Origin: an uncultured bacterium
GTDB lineage: Bacteria > Verrucomicrobiota > Kiritimatiellia > RFP12 > UBA1067
Direction of reading: 5' to 3'
Length of the DNA stretch: 10,680 nt
NCBI GenBank assembly: GCA_902773475.1
Contig: CACYEO010000108.1
Location: forward strand, 1 to 10,680
Every line of letters starts with the position of its first letter. The first letter of the stretch is position 1. Made by a program: the position numbers and the translations under genes. A model generated the notes under the pieces. It searched no databases and was not told the origin of the DNA. It was given only the letters and a program-made list of their open reading frames with translations. Positions 1 through 5,975 of this stretch are shown here, in pieces.

Positions 1-50
1 ACGCCGCGTGCGTCTGCGCCATCATCGCACTGCTCAGGAGCGTGGCGTAA
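1..50 (+). CDS. Possible C-terminal tail of a plus-strand gene cut by the left edge
   Basis: The frame starting at base 3 reads AACVCAIIALLRSVA and then stops with TAA at 48-50. Fourteen of its fifteen sense codons end in G or C, which fits coding DNA in this GC-rich genome, and an ATG follows one base after the stop. The fragment is too short to name. A minus-strand frame is also open here and contains ATG ATG at about 20-25 (MMAQTHAA...), so a gene starting leftward out of the window is an equally possible reading. Function unknown. Confidence 0.2.
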   Translation, partial: AACVCAIIALLRSVA

Positions 51-51
51 A

Positions 52-216
52 ATGGCTCACAATTTCAACGAATTAAAATCGCACCCAATGACAACCATAT
101 TCGACGAATTGGTCGCAAAACACAAGGAAATCTTCAAGATTTACGGGCTGAAGCCGGATTTAAGTGTCCAGAAAATTACGGATTTAAGGTCTGACCTTAA
201 ATCCGTAATTTTCTGA
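52..216 (+). CDS. Small AT-rich ORF of 54 codons, unknown function, possibly a remnant
   Basis: An ATG one base after the TAA at 48-50 opens a 54-residue ORF: MAHNFNELKSHPMTTIFDEL, then a Lys/Ile/Asp-rich, apparently helical stretch, ending SVIF. There is no convincing ribosome binding site, although GGAGCG at 37-42 lies about 9 bases upstream. Codon use is AT-rich, unlike every other gene here, which suggests foreign origin or decayed mobile DNA. The last third runs through the 61-bp palindrome, and its TGA stop (214-216) uses the one base that breaks the palindrome's symmetry. I recognise no family. It may be a truncated gene or a chance ORF next to a mobile-element end. Confidence 0.25.
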   Translation: MAHNFNELKSHPMTTIFDELVAKHKEIFKIYGLKPDLSVQKITDLRSDLKSVIF

Positions 217-222
217 ACACTT
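162..222. repeat. 61-bp near-perfect palindrome (30-bp arms, 1-base centre)
   Basis: Bases 162-191 are the reverse complement of 193-222 with one mismatch (C168 against A216), and T192 is the centre. The core of each arm contains AAAATTACGGATTTAAGG or its complement. A short T run (221-224) follows on the plus strand. The ten bases CGGATTTAAG also occur as a direct repeat at 155-164, before the second copy at 179-188 inside the left arm. It is AT-rich within GC-rich DNA. Possibilities are a MITE or paired insertion-sequence ends, a two-way terminator between the left ORFs and the CesT gene, or a protein-binding site. The almost loop-free design and long stem fit mobile-element ends better than an ordinary intrinsic terminator. 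Confidence 0.75.
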
Positions 223-226
223 TTGG

Positions 227-238
227 CGGCAGCTGCCG
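227..238. repeat. 12-bp perfect palindrome after the CesT gene
   Basis: CGGCAGCTGCCG reads the same on both strands and sits between the stop of the CesT gene (255) and the large palindrome. With no spacer it would form only a short RNA hairpin, and no U tract follows on the minus strand, so it is a poor terminator. The rest of 217-254 shows nothing recognisable. Confidence 0.35.
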
Positions 239-254
239 TATTTTGGAATCGCGC

Positions 255-698
255 TCAAACCTGCACGAATCCGCCGGAACCGAATGCCGGAGCCTCTTCT
301 GCGCGCTCGGCGGCCGCCTTCGCCACGGGGCGGAAATCGGTAAGCAGCCTGCGCCATGTCTCTGCGAGATTGACAAGCGACTCGAGCGCGGCGTCAAAGG
401 CGTCGGACTCGATGGTGCTGAGCGAAAGTCTGCGCACGAGCAAGTAGTTGCCGTTCTCGGGAGCCTTGGCGAAGAAGGCGTCCGAATGGAGGTTCGCTTC
501 AAGCATGAGCCCGGCGAACTCGGCCTTGCCCTCGGCAGGCGGTTCGCCTATTTCGGCGGAAATCATGAGCGAATCGTCCGCTGCCACAAGCGTTACGACG
601 ATGCCGTCGATGTCAAGCGCGGCGGCACCCTCTTCGGCGGTGAGATTTTCCACGCCGTGGCGCTTGGCGAAGTTCGATACGAGTTCTGCGAATTCCAT
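255..698 (-). CDS. CesT/Tir-family type III secretion chaperone
   Basis: This 147-residue acidic protein has the look of a CesT-type (class I) chaperone. These small cytosolic dimers bind the N-terminal region of type III secretion effectors and keep them ready for export. Visible elements are an N-terminal helix (MEFAELVSNFAKRHG, 1-15), strands around 28-52 (LDIDGIVVTLVAADDSLMISAEIG), the family-like LMLEANLHSD stretch (64-73), a second strand pair ending in NYLLVRRLSL (84-93), then a long helix 98-120 (FDAALESLVNLAETWRRLL). Length matches the family. The tail after about 122 (PVAKAAAERAEEAP...GGFVQV) is low in complexity. The start is supported by AAGGAAGGA about 8 bases upstream. No other secretion gene is visible, so the partner is unknown. 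It appears to be transcribed alone from its own promoter at 840-868. Family confidence is good; effector and system are unknown. Confidence 0.8.
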   Translation of the reverse strand: MEFAELVSNFAKRHGVENLTAEEGAAALDIDGIVVTLVAADDSLMISAEIGEPPAEGKAEFAGLMLEANLHSDAFFAKAPENGNYLLVRRLSLSTIESDAFDAALESLVNLAETWRRLLTDFRPVAKAAAERAEEAPAFGSGGFVQV

Positions 699-874
699 GC
701 TGGTTTTCCTTCCTTGGGGCTTCAGATCCGTCTGTCCGCCGCGCCGCGGACAGCCTTAGGCGTTTTTCCGGCCATCTGCGGCCGCCGCGATATTCGCGTA
801 CGGCTGCGCTTTGACGAATCTGTTTTGCACACGGACGGTATTTTAGCAGTGTTTCCCCCGGCTTGCAAAGCCCT
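699..874 (-). promoter_or_regulatory. Leader region of the CesT gene, with two small hairpins and a possible 17-codon leader ORF
   Basis: This gap separates the GT2 gene stop from the CesT gene start. From the predicted promoter at 840-868 the transcript would have a leader of roughly 135 nt. It contains an inverted repeat with 8-bp arms (732-739 and 746-753, CTGTCCGC/GCGGACAG, 6-base loop), a smaller one (786-790 and 794-798), and a minus-strand ORF at 722-775 reading MAGKTPKAVRGAADRRI, which stops 23 bases before the CesT ATG. The small ORF has no clear ribosome binding site and may be chance. On the plus strand the 732-753 hairpin is followed after 9 bases by TTTTT (763-767), too distant for a confident terminator. 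Confidence 0.35.
840..868 (-). promoter_or_regulatory. Predicted sigma70-type promoter for the CesT gene
   Basis: Read on the minus strand: -35 TTGCAA (863-868), exactly 17 bases of spacer, -10 TAAAAT (840-845) preceded by TGC, which gives an extended -10. The -10 matches the consensus at 5 of 6 bases and the -35 at 4 of 6. It lies in the gap after the GT2 gene stop codon and points at the CesT gene. Transcription would begin near 833. Confidence 0.55.
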
Positions 875-1783
875 TCAACCGGTGCAGGTCTTGCGGAGGC
901 GGACGCCCCGAAGCCGCCAGTAGAGTCTGCGCGGCCACCATATTCCGGCGACGGCGAGCCGGAGTTTCAGCCTGTCCCGGAAACGCGCGGTGCGCGAGAG
1001 AAGGTTTTTCTTCCTGTCTGCAAGCCACCGGCGCGCTTCTTCTTTGATTTCGTCCGCGCCGGGCGCGGACGCGAGCCGCCCGTCTATCGCGAAACATTCA
1101 AGGCAGTCGAGCGCGATGGACGCCGTTCCGGTTTCAGCATCCTCGCGGTATTGCGTGTCTTTCCATTCCTCCGCGCGGCGGAAGGCGCAGTGCAGTATGG
1201 AACGCGATATGTCCGCGTCGGGTGTGTGCGTGAGGCTGTCGTCGCGGTACGTGTAGCCGTAGACGCGCTTTGGAATGTAGCGCGCCGTGCGGGCGCGGCG
1301 CAAAACATGCGGGAAGATCATGAAATCCTCCATCCGCGAAAGCGTTTCGTCGAACCGCAGACCGTCCCACAGCGCGGTGCGCGTGATGCGCATCGGAAGG
1401 TGCGAAGTCAGGAAATCCCGCAGATTGTCGCGCAGAACGTACTCGGGGGTCGTCTTTTCCGGATCTGCGCCCCACACGAACGCATGGTCGTTGATTCTGT
1501 TCATCGCGATGCCGTCGAACACCGTGACGTCGGCACCGCAGTCCGTCGCTTCGCGCACAACGTCCGCCCATGCTTCGCCGACTTCGTCGTCCGCGTCCAC
1601 CCAAGCGATGAATTCGCCTTCCGCCTCTTCAAGCGCGCGGTTTCGCGCCTGCGCGATGTTCTTGCCGTCGGGCACGACAACCTGAAACCCTTCGCCGAGA
1701 AGCGCGCGTATCCGCGCGGCCTTGTCGAGCGCGATTTCGCGCATGGGGCCGAATCCCGGAACCGCCACCGTCGCCTTGATCAT
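875..1783 (-). CDS. GT-A fold glycosyltransferase, family 2 type, shortened N-terminus
   Basis: A 302-residue putative glycosyltransferase. It carries ARNRALEEAEGEFIAWVDADDEV (46-68), the usual ARN...G.yiafLDaDD block, with D63-A-D65 as the metal/nucleotide-sugar binding DxD. A later acidic pair in RMEDFMIFPHVL (E152, D153) matches the usual ED of the catalytic region. The C-terminus is basic (RFRDRLKLRL...RRLYWRLRGVRLRK), probably membrane-associating. The DxD sits near residue 63, rather than about 85-90 as is usual, and the classic DDGS strand is missing or reduced to VVVPDGKN (36-42). The chosen ATG (1781-1783) overlaps the upstream GT4 gene stop as ATGA, which decides the start over a longer frame. 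Last gene of the serS-led unit. It probably adds one sugar in a surface polysaccharide or glycolipid; donor and acceptor cannot be told. Confidence 0.8.
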   Translation of the reverse strand: MIKATVAVPGFGPMREIALDKAARIRALLGEGFQVVVPDGKNIAQARNRALEEAEGEFIAWVDADDEVGEAWADVVREATDCGADVTVFDGIAMNRINDHAFVWGADPEKTTPEYVLRDNLRDFLTSHLPMRITRTALWDGLRFDETLSRMEDFMIFPHVLRRARTARYIPKRVYGYTYRDDSLTHTPDADISRSILHCAFRRAEEWKDTQYREDAETGTASIALDCLECFAIDGRLASAPGADEIKEEARRWLADRKKNLLSRTARFRDRLKLRLAVAGIWWPRRLYWRLRGVRLRKTCTG

Positions 1784-2727
1784 GTAGCAGCCTCCTCCCC
1801 CGGAGCGGACGCGATCCGCAGAACCCTGTCCGCCCATTTCGCGCAATCGTACCGCGCGGCGCGCTCCGGACCTGCCGGTTTAACGGCTCCGCGTTCGGCG
1901 TCGAGCATCGCGCGCGCCGCCGCTTCCGCGTCGCCGAAAGGAAAGACGCGCGCTCCGAGTTCGCGAGCGTTTCCGCAGCGGTCGCTTGCGACGACGGCGA
2001 GTCCGGCGGCTGTCGCCTCGAGTATTACGAGCGGCCACGGGTCGAACGCGCTTGTCAGGACGAGACATGCGTTTTCCGCGTATACGGCGGGAACGTCGCA
2101 AGGCTGGACGAAACGTCCGCCGCCGTAGATTTCAAGTTTCCATTTTCCGCCGAGTTCGCGGTATCGTTCGTGCGCGGCCCGGAGCAGATCGAGCCTCTTT
2201 TCCGGCGCGTCGCGGCCGATGTACAGGAAACCGGAGTCGCCGCGCCGCCCGGAGAATCTGGAGACGTCGAGCGAAAAAAGGCCTTTCGAGACCGTGCGGA
2301 ATCCGAGCCACCGCGCATACCGGGCGGCAGATTCTCCAGGCACGAACGCCGCCGCGAAATTGCGCAGGTAGCGGCGTAGCACGAAGCGCGCCGCAAAGCA
2401 GCGGAGGCTTGTCCGCCAGGGCATGTCGAAACAGCATATCTTCGGAACCTGGCGGAAATTTTGCGAAAGAACCGCTGCGCGCACCGTGCGCGACCGCCAT
2501 CCGACTGCGAAAATAACGTCGGGCTTCCATCCGCCGAAGTCGCGGCTTCCGCCCGGTTCGACAACCGTGCAGTCGAGACCCGAGAAAAGTTTTGCTGCAT
2601 CGAATTCCGCGCCGGAGGCGTGTTTTTCCACGACTGTCTTCAGATCTACGCCGGGGCGGGACGCGAGTTCGCGCCAGCAGTCGGCCATGTAGCTTGTCAC
2701 GCCGGTCCAGACGAAAAGGATTTTCAT
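1780..2727 (-). CDS. GT-B fold glycosyltransferase, family 4 type
   Basis: A 315-residue protein with the two-domain layout of retaining GT4 enzymes. The N-terminal acceptor domain starts MKILFVWTGVTSYMADCWREL. The C-terminal donor domain starts near GFLYIGRDAPEKRLDLLRAA (166-185), corresponding to the usual lyvGRl.peKG block. The signature at 228-247, FDPWPLVILEATAAGLAVVA, matches E-x7-E ... aGlPVvas, but the first Glu is Asp (D229, E237). It is shorter than the typical 350-400 residues. The start ATG (2725-2727) forms ATGA with the methyltransferase stop, chosen over an in-frame ATG six codons upstream that lies inside the preceding gene. Its own stop overlaps the GT2 start the same way, so the three genes are translationally coupled. 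Likely role: cytoplasmic transfer of a nucleotide-activated sugar to a growing glycan. Substrate unknown. Confidence 0.85.
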   Translation of the reverse strand: MKILFVWTGVTSYMADCWRELASRPGVDLKTVVEKHASGAEFDAAKLFSGLDCTVVEPGGSRDFGGWKPDVIFAVGWRSRTVRAAVLSQNFRQVPKICCFDMPWRTSLRCFAARFVLRRYLRNFAAAFVPGESAARYARWLGFRTVSKGLFSLDVSRFSGRRGDSGFLYIGRDAPEKRLDLLRAAHERYRELGGKWKLEIYGGGRFVQPCDVPAVYAENACLVLTSAFDPWPLVILEATAAGLAVVASDRCGNARELGARVFPFGDAEAAARAMLDAERGAVKPAGPERAARYDCAKWADRVLRIASAPGEEAAT

Positions 2728-3323
2728 AGCCGTTTGATCCAGCACATTCCGGCCGTTTCGTCCGGCTTTCCGAAAGTTTCGTCCACTGCGCGCGTCACGC
2801 CGAAAAGAGGGTTTCCGTAATCGTGTCCGGCTATCGCGGAAGCACCGGATTCGAGGGCTGTCGCGATTTCATTTTTCACCGCTTCGTAGCGGTGGTCGCC
2901 GTCGAGGAAAACGAAAAGTCCGCGCGGCGCGGATTTCAGGAAATCCGCAGCGTCGGCTTTTACGAGCGAAACGCGGCCCGAGGCGATTTCGTTTTTCAGA
3001 ATCGAGCGCGTGAATCTCTCGTGCGCGGAGGCGGGCAGTCCGAACGGATTCCACGAAAAATTGTCGACTGCAATCACTTTCCGTTCCGGGCCGGCCGCCG
3101 CGGCAAATTCCCGCGCTGTCATTCCGAACAGCGTTCCTATCTCTGCGATATCGCATCCGGATTCCCGCGCCCAGCGGACTGCGGCCGCGGTTTCTTCGCC
3201 GGTCAGTCCGCCCATTGCATTGTGCAGGCTGTCGCCGGAGTAAAGACCGGCGAGCGTGGAAAGAGCGTTCCGCACTTTGCGGAAATTTCGCAGGAGCGTT
3301 GCGATCTGGCGGAACTTCTTCAT
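2724..3323 (-). CDS. Class I SAM-dependent methyltransferase (Methyltransf_24 type)
   Basis: A 199-residue protein with a Rossmann-type methyltransferase core. Motif I is IAEIGTLFGMTA (59-70), the SAM-binding acidic strand end is VIAVDNFS (83-90, D87), and LVKADAADFL (120-129) matches the adenine-binding acidic region. FVFLDGDHRYEAVKNEI (137-153) is the diagnostic flDgdHsye.v..D segment of the Methyltransf_24 group. GHDYGNPLFGVTRAVDETF (167-185) follows the usual H.D....GV..Av.ef pattern. These enzymes are often found in polysaccharide loci, methylating sugars. The ATG at 3321-3323 has GGAAAG about 8 bases upstream; an in-frame extension further upstream overlaps the membrane-protein gene antiparallel to no known domain and was rejected. 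It ends in an ATGA overlap with the GT4 gene, which suggests it modifies the glycan those enzymes build. Confidence 0.8.
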   Translation of the reverse strand: MKKFRQIATLLRNFRKVRNALSTLAGLYSGDSLHNAMGGLTGEETAAAVRWARESGCDIAEIGTLFGMTAREFAAAAGPERKVIAVDNFSWNPFGLPASAHERFTRSILKNEIASGRVSLVKADAADFLKSAPRGLFVFLDGDHRYEAVKNEIATALESGASAIAGHDYGNPLFGVTRAVDETFGKPDETAGMCWIKRL

Positions 3324-3358
3324 GACTGGGGCTTTCCGCGGGCGGCTCCGCGCGATTC

Positions 3359-3925
3359 TCAGGCGGGATTTCTCCAGACGAACGCGAGAACGGCGAACAT
3401 CGTCCCCGCCGCCAGGAACGGCAGCGACGCCGCGCGGACGCGCCTGTCGCCGGCTGCGATCCATGCCATGATTCTGCGCGCATGCCACGGGTAGAACATG
3501 AAGAACATGCCCGCCGTGAGGCATACGTACGCGAACGAAACGGCGGCAATGCGCGCCGGGCCGTCCGCCGCGAGTCTGGTGCAGGCGAAGAACGGCGTGG
3601 GGAAAAGCATCAAAATCCCCGACAGCGCCCGTATGGGGAGCAGATCCGGCATGAAAAGGATGCAGAGGACGCAAAGCGCCGCGGCGAGAAGCCAGGGTTC
3701 TGCGGGAAACCGGTTTAGGATCGTGTCGAAAACATCGATTTCCATCCGGGATATTTCTCTTGCAGCCCCCGCCCAGGCAATTGCGGCGAGGATGCATCCT
3801 GCGGTTTTGGATCTGGGGAACGCCGAGAGCGCGCGGCGCGCGGTCTGCGGCGCGGCGAGGCCGACCGCTCCGGCCGCGAGAGTCAAAACGCAGAGCGCGG
3901 CGCACCATGCCGACAAAGCTGTCAT
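3359..3925 (-). CDS. Multi-pass inner membrane protein, unknown function
   Basis: A 188-residue, strongly hydrophobic protein. Likely membrane segments lie at about 5-24, 42-56, 78-93, 100-117, 124-145 and 166-184, so five or six passes. Basic loops (RRALSAFPRSK 30-40; HARRIMAW 148-155; DRRVR 160-164) give some topology signal. No catalytic motif is recognisable. The start at 3923-3925 makes an ATGA overlap with the upstream Pro/Ala-rich gene and has AAGGAAGGG about 5 bases ahead, which argues against the longer in-frame start at 3970. A 35-bp gap separates it from the methyltransferase gene. Position suggests an envelope role, perhaps with the anchored protein upstream; the function is not known. 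Confidence 0.7.
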   Translation of the reverse strand: MTALSAWCAALCVLTLAAGAVGLAAPQTARRALSAFPRSKTAGCILAAIAWAGAAREISRMEIDVFDTILNRFPAEPWLLAAALCVLCILFMPDLLPIRALSGILMLFPTPFFACTRLAADGPARIAAVSFAYVCLTAGMFFMFYPWHARRIMAWIAAGDRRVRAASLPFLAAGTMFAVLAFVWRNPA

Positions 3926-4617
3926 TTGTTCCCTTCCTTGTTTGCTTCCGGCGGATGGGCGGCGTTCCATCTGTCGTATTCGGCTTTCGCCGAATTGAGC
4001 CTGCGCGCCTGCGCCGGTATTTCTTTCTGTACTATGTCGCGGTAGCGGAAATACGCCCTGTTCTGGTCTCCGCCGCCCATGCGTATTTCATTCTTCAGCC
4101 GGTCGCGTTCGGCGGTGAGCGCTTTGTATTTCTCCGCCTGCTCTTTGTATTGCGCGGCATGAGGATTGCGCGGCCTTGCGGGCTTTTCAGGCTGCGGGCG
4201 GGGCGCCGCCGCGTTTTGCGGACGGGCGTCCTGGCGACCCGTCGCCTGCGGTGCCTGTTTCGCGGGCCGGCGGGCGGGCGCGGCGGGCACCGCGCCCGGA
4301 GGAAGCGCGCGGCCGGGGGGATTCGCAGGGCGCGCCGCCGGCAGCCTCGGCAGGGGGTCGGACGGCCCCGGCAGGGAAGGTTCTCCCACGGCGGAAAGGC
4401 CGTCCGGAGCCGGTTCCTCCCCCGCCGCATCTTCCGCGCCGGATTCTTCCGCGCAGGCCTGTTCGTCTTCAGCGGTCTGCCGTTCCGCAGCCGCGGTCCG
4501 GCCTTTCAGCTTCGACGCGAAGTCGCGCACGCATTCCGGAAAGGATTCCAGAGGCATGAACCATATTGCGGCGGCTGCTCCGCCTGCGAGAATGACGACC
4601 GCAAGAAGGAATTTCAT
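3922..4617 (-). CDS. Membrane-anchored Pro/Ala-rich protein with C-terminal coiled coil, unknown function
   Basis: A 231-residue protein in three parts. Residues 2-20 (KFLLAVVILAGGAAAAIWF) form a single hydrophobic anchor or uncleaved signal. Residues about 45-155 are disordered, first acidic (AEDEQACAEESGAEDAAGEE), then rich in Pro, Ala and Arg. Residues about 155-225 (YKEQAEKYKALTAERDRLKN ... IVQKEIPAQARRLNSAKAEY) look like a helical coiled coil. This resembles periplasm-spanning linker or scaffold proteins in architecture, but no family is recognised. The start has GGGGAA about 7 bases upstream. It begins 18 bp after the serS stop and overlaps the next membrane-protein gene by ATGA, so the two are probably made together and may interact. 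The low-complexity middle could be over-read as coding only if the frame were wrong, but the anchor and the tight overlap support it. Confidence 0.65.
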   Translation of the reverse strand: MKFLLAVVILAGGAAAAIWFMPLESFPECVRDFASKLKGRTAAAERQTAEDEQACAEESGAEDAAGEEPAPDGLSAVGEPSLPGPSDPLPRLPAARPANPPGRALPPGAVPAAPARRPAKQAPQATGRQDARPQNAAAPRPQPEKPARPRNPHAAQYKEQAEKYKALTAERDRLKNEIRMGGGDQNRAYFRYRDIVQKEIPAQARRLNSAKAEYDRWNAAHPPEANKEGNK

Positions 4618-4635
4618 GCGTGTTTCCCCGGCGCG

Positions 4636-5916
4636 TCACTTTTGCGGCGCGAGACGTTCCAGCCCGCCGAGGTACGGCCGGATCGCTTCCGGCAGCAGCA
4701 CGGAGCCGTCGCTCTGCTGATGCTGTTCAAGCAGTGCCACCATCAGGCGGGGCAATGCCACGCCCGAGCCGTTGAGCGTGTGGACGAGCCTGAGTTTGCC
4801 GTCGCTGTCGCGGAAGCGGCAGTTCAGGCGGCGCGCCTGGAAATCGACGAAGTTCGAGCAGCTGGAAACTTCGAGCCACTGCTTTTCGCCGGGCGCCCAC
4901 AATTCGAGGTCGTAGCATTTCGCGGCGGAGAATCCCATGTCGCCGGAGCAGAGCTGAAGCACGCGGTAGTGGAGGCCCAGTCCCTGAAGAATCGCTTCGG
5001 CTTCGCCCACGAGCGTTTCGAGCTGTTCGTAAGAGGTGTCTGGATGGACGAAGTTCACCATTTCGACCTTGTCGAACTGATGGACGCGGAGCATTCCGCG
5101 CGTCATCTTTCCGGCTGATCCCACTTCGCGGCGGAAGCACGGCGTGTAGGCGGTGAGTTTCACGGGCAGATCCTTCGCGTCGAGTATGTCGTCGCGGTAG
5201 AAGTTCGTGACGGGCACTTCGGCGGTGGGGATCAGCCAGAAATCGTCGGCGTTGGAGTGGTAGAGGTCTTCCGCGAATTTCGGAAGCTGCCCCGTTCCCG
5301 TCATGGAAGCGGAGTTCACCACGTAGGGCGGAATCATTTCGGTGTAGCCCTGCGTCTGCGTGTGGACGTCGAGCATGTACTGTATCAGGGCGCGCTGGAG
5401 CCTGGAACCCTGTCCGAGGATCACGGGGAATCCGGTTCCGGTGAGTTTCACGCCGCGCGGGAAGTCGAATATCCCCAGTTTTTCGCCGAGCGCGATGTGG
5501 TCGAGCGGCTCGAACGCGAATTCAGGGGCTTTGCCGTGCAGACGCACGACTTTGTTGCAGGAGGAGTCCGGGCCGGTGGGGATTTCCGGCGCGGGGCAGT
5601 TCGGGATGGAAAGCATCGTGTCGCGTAGCTCGTTTTCGACCGTTGCGAGATCGCGGTCGATCGCGGCGATTTCGTCGCCTATCGCGCGGACTTTTTCTTT
5701 CGCCGCCGAAACGTCCTGTCCAGCCTTCGCGGCGGCGCCTATTTCGCGCGATGCGGAATTGCGCGTCATTTTCAGCTCTTCGGCGCGCTTGATCATTTCG
5801 CGGCGGCGCTGATCGAGGTCGCGCGCCTTTTCCACGGTTTCCCTTTCGACTCCGCGGCGCGCAAGCGATGCGGCCGTCGCCTCGAAATCGTCTCTTATTT
5901 TCTTGATGTCTATCAT
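4636..5916 (-). CDS. serS: Seryl-tRNA synthetase
   Basis: Charges tRNA-Ser (and tRNA-Sec where present) with serine in the cytoplasm, using ATP. The 426-residue length is typical. Residues 1-105 form the N-terminal tRNA-binding antiparallel coiled coil (many E/K/R, as in DLDQRRREMIKRAEELKMTR). The class II catalytic core follows: the TAE serine-binding loop in LIPTAEVPVTNFY (228-240), motif 2 in CFRREVGSAGKMTRGMLRVHQF (260-281) with the ATP-binding Arg pair, and motif 3 in GSGVALPRLMVALLE (383-397). YLGGLE and the C-terminus match bacterial enzymes. The ATG at 5914-5916 has AGAGGAGG 6 bases upstream and starts the conserved MIDIKKIRDDFE. It has its own predicted promoter in the 55-bp gap after ruvC and leads the serS-to-GT2 unit. 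No feature is missing. Confidence 0.97.
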   Translation of the reverse strand: MIDIKKIRDDFEATAASLARRGVERETVEKARDLDQRRREMIKRAEELKMTRNSASREIGAAAKAGQDVSAAKEKVRAIGDEIAAIDRDLATVENELRDTMLSIPNCPAPEIPTGPDSSCNKVVRLHGKAPEFAFEPLDHIALGEKLGIFDFPRGVKLTGTGFPVILGQGSRLQRALIQYMLDVHTQTQGYTEMIPPYVVNSASMTGTGQLPKFAEDLYHSNADDFWLIPTAEVPVTNFYRDDILDAKDLPVKLTAYTPCFRREVGSAGKMTRGMLRVHQFDKVEMVNFVHPDTSYEQLETLVGEAEAILQGLGLHYRVLQLCSGDMGFSAAKCYDLELWAPGEKQWLEVSSCSNFVDFQARRLNCRFRDSDGKLRLVHTLNGSGVALPRLMVALLEQHQQSDGSVLLPEAIRPYLGGLERLAPQK

Positions 5917-5945
5917 CGGTTGCCTCCTCTGGAAACGTTTGGGAG

Positions 5946-5975
5946 AGTATAGCACAACACGCGGCGGACGGTCAG
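5946..5975 (-). promoter_or_regulatory. Predicted extended -10 promoter for serS
   Basis: On the minus strand: -10 TATACT (5946-5951) preceded by TGC, and a weak -35 CTGACC (5970-5975) 18 bases upstream that overlaps the ruvC stop codon. The -10 lies about 30 bases before the serS ATG. No terminator hairpin is visible after ruvC, so readthrough from the upstream genes could add to expression. Confidence 0.5.

Noticed and set aside
732..767. Plus-strand hairpin followed by TTTTT, a possible terminator
   Set aside because: The T run begins nine bases after the stem, and there is no plus-strand gene close upstream to end. I kept the hairpin only as part of the CesT leader.
859..874. Short hairpin (GGCTT-TGC-AAGCC) just after the GT2 stop as a terminator
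   Set aside because: The stem is only 5 bp with no U tract, and it overlaps the -35 of the predicted CesT promoter.
863..2128. Long plus-strand open frame (421 codons) opposite the GT2 and GT4 genes
   Set aside because: No domain or ribosome binding site, and the opposite strand encodes two glycosyltransferases with intact motifs.
3760..5118. Long plus-strand open frame (452 codons) opposite serS and the Pro/Ala-rich gene
   Set aside because: It is antisense to serS, whose identity is certain. Its product is Arg/Gly/Ala-rich with no domain, as expected from the mirror frame of a GC-rich gene.
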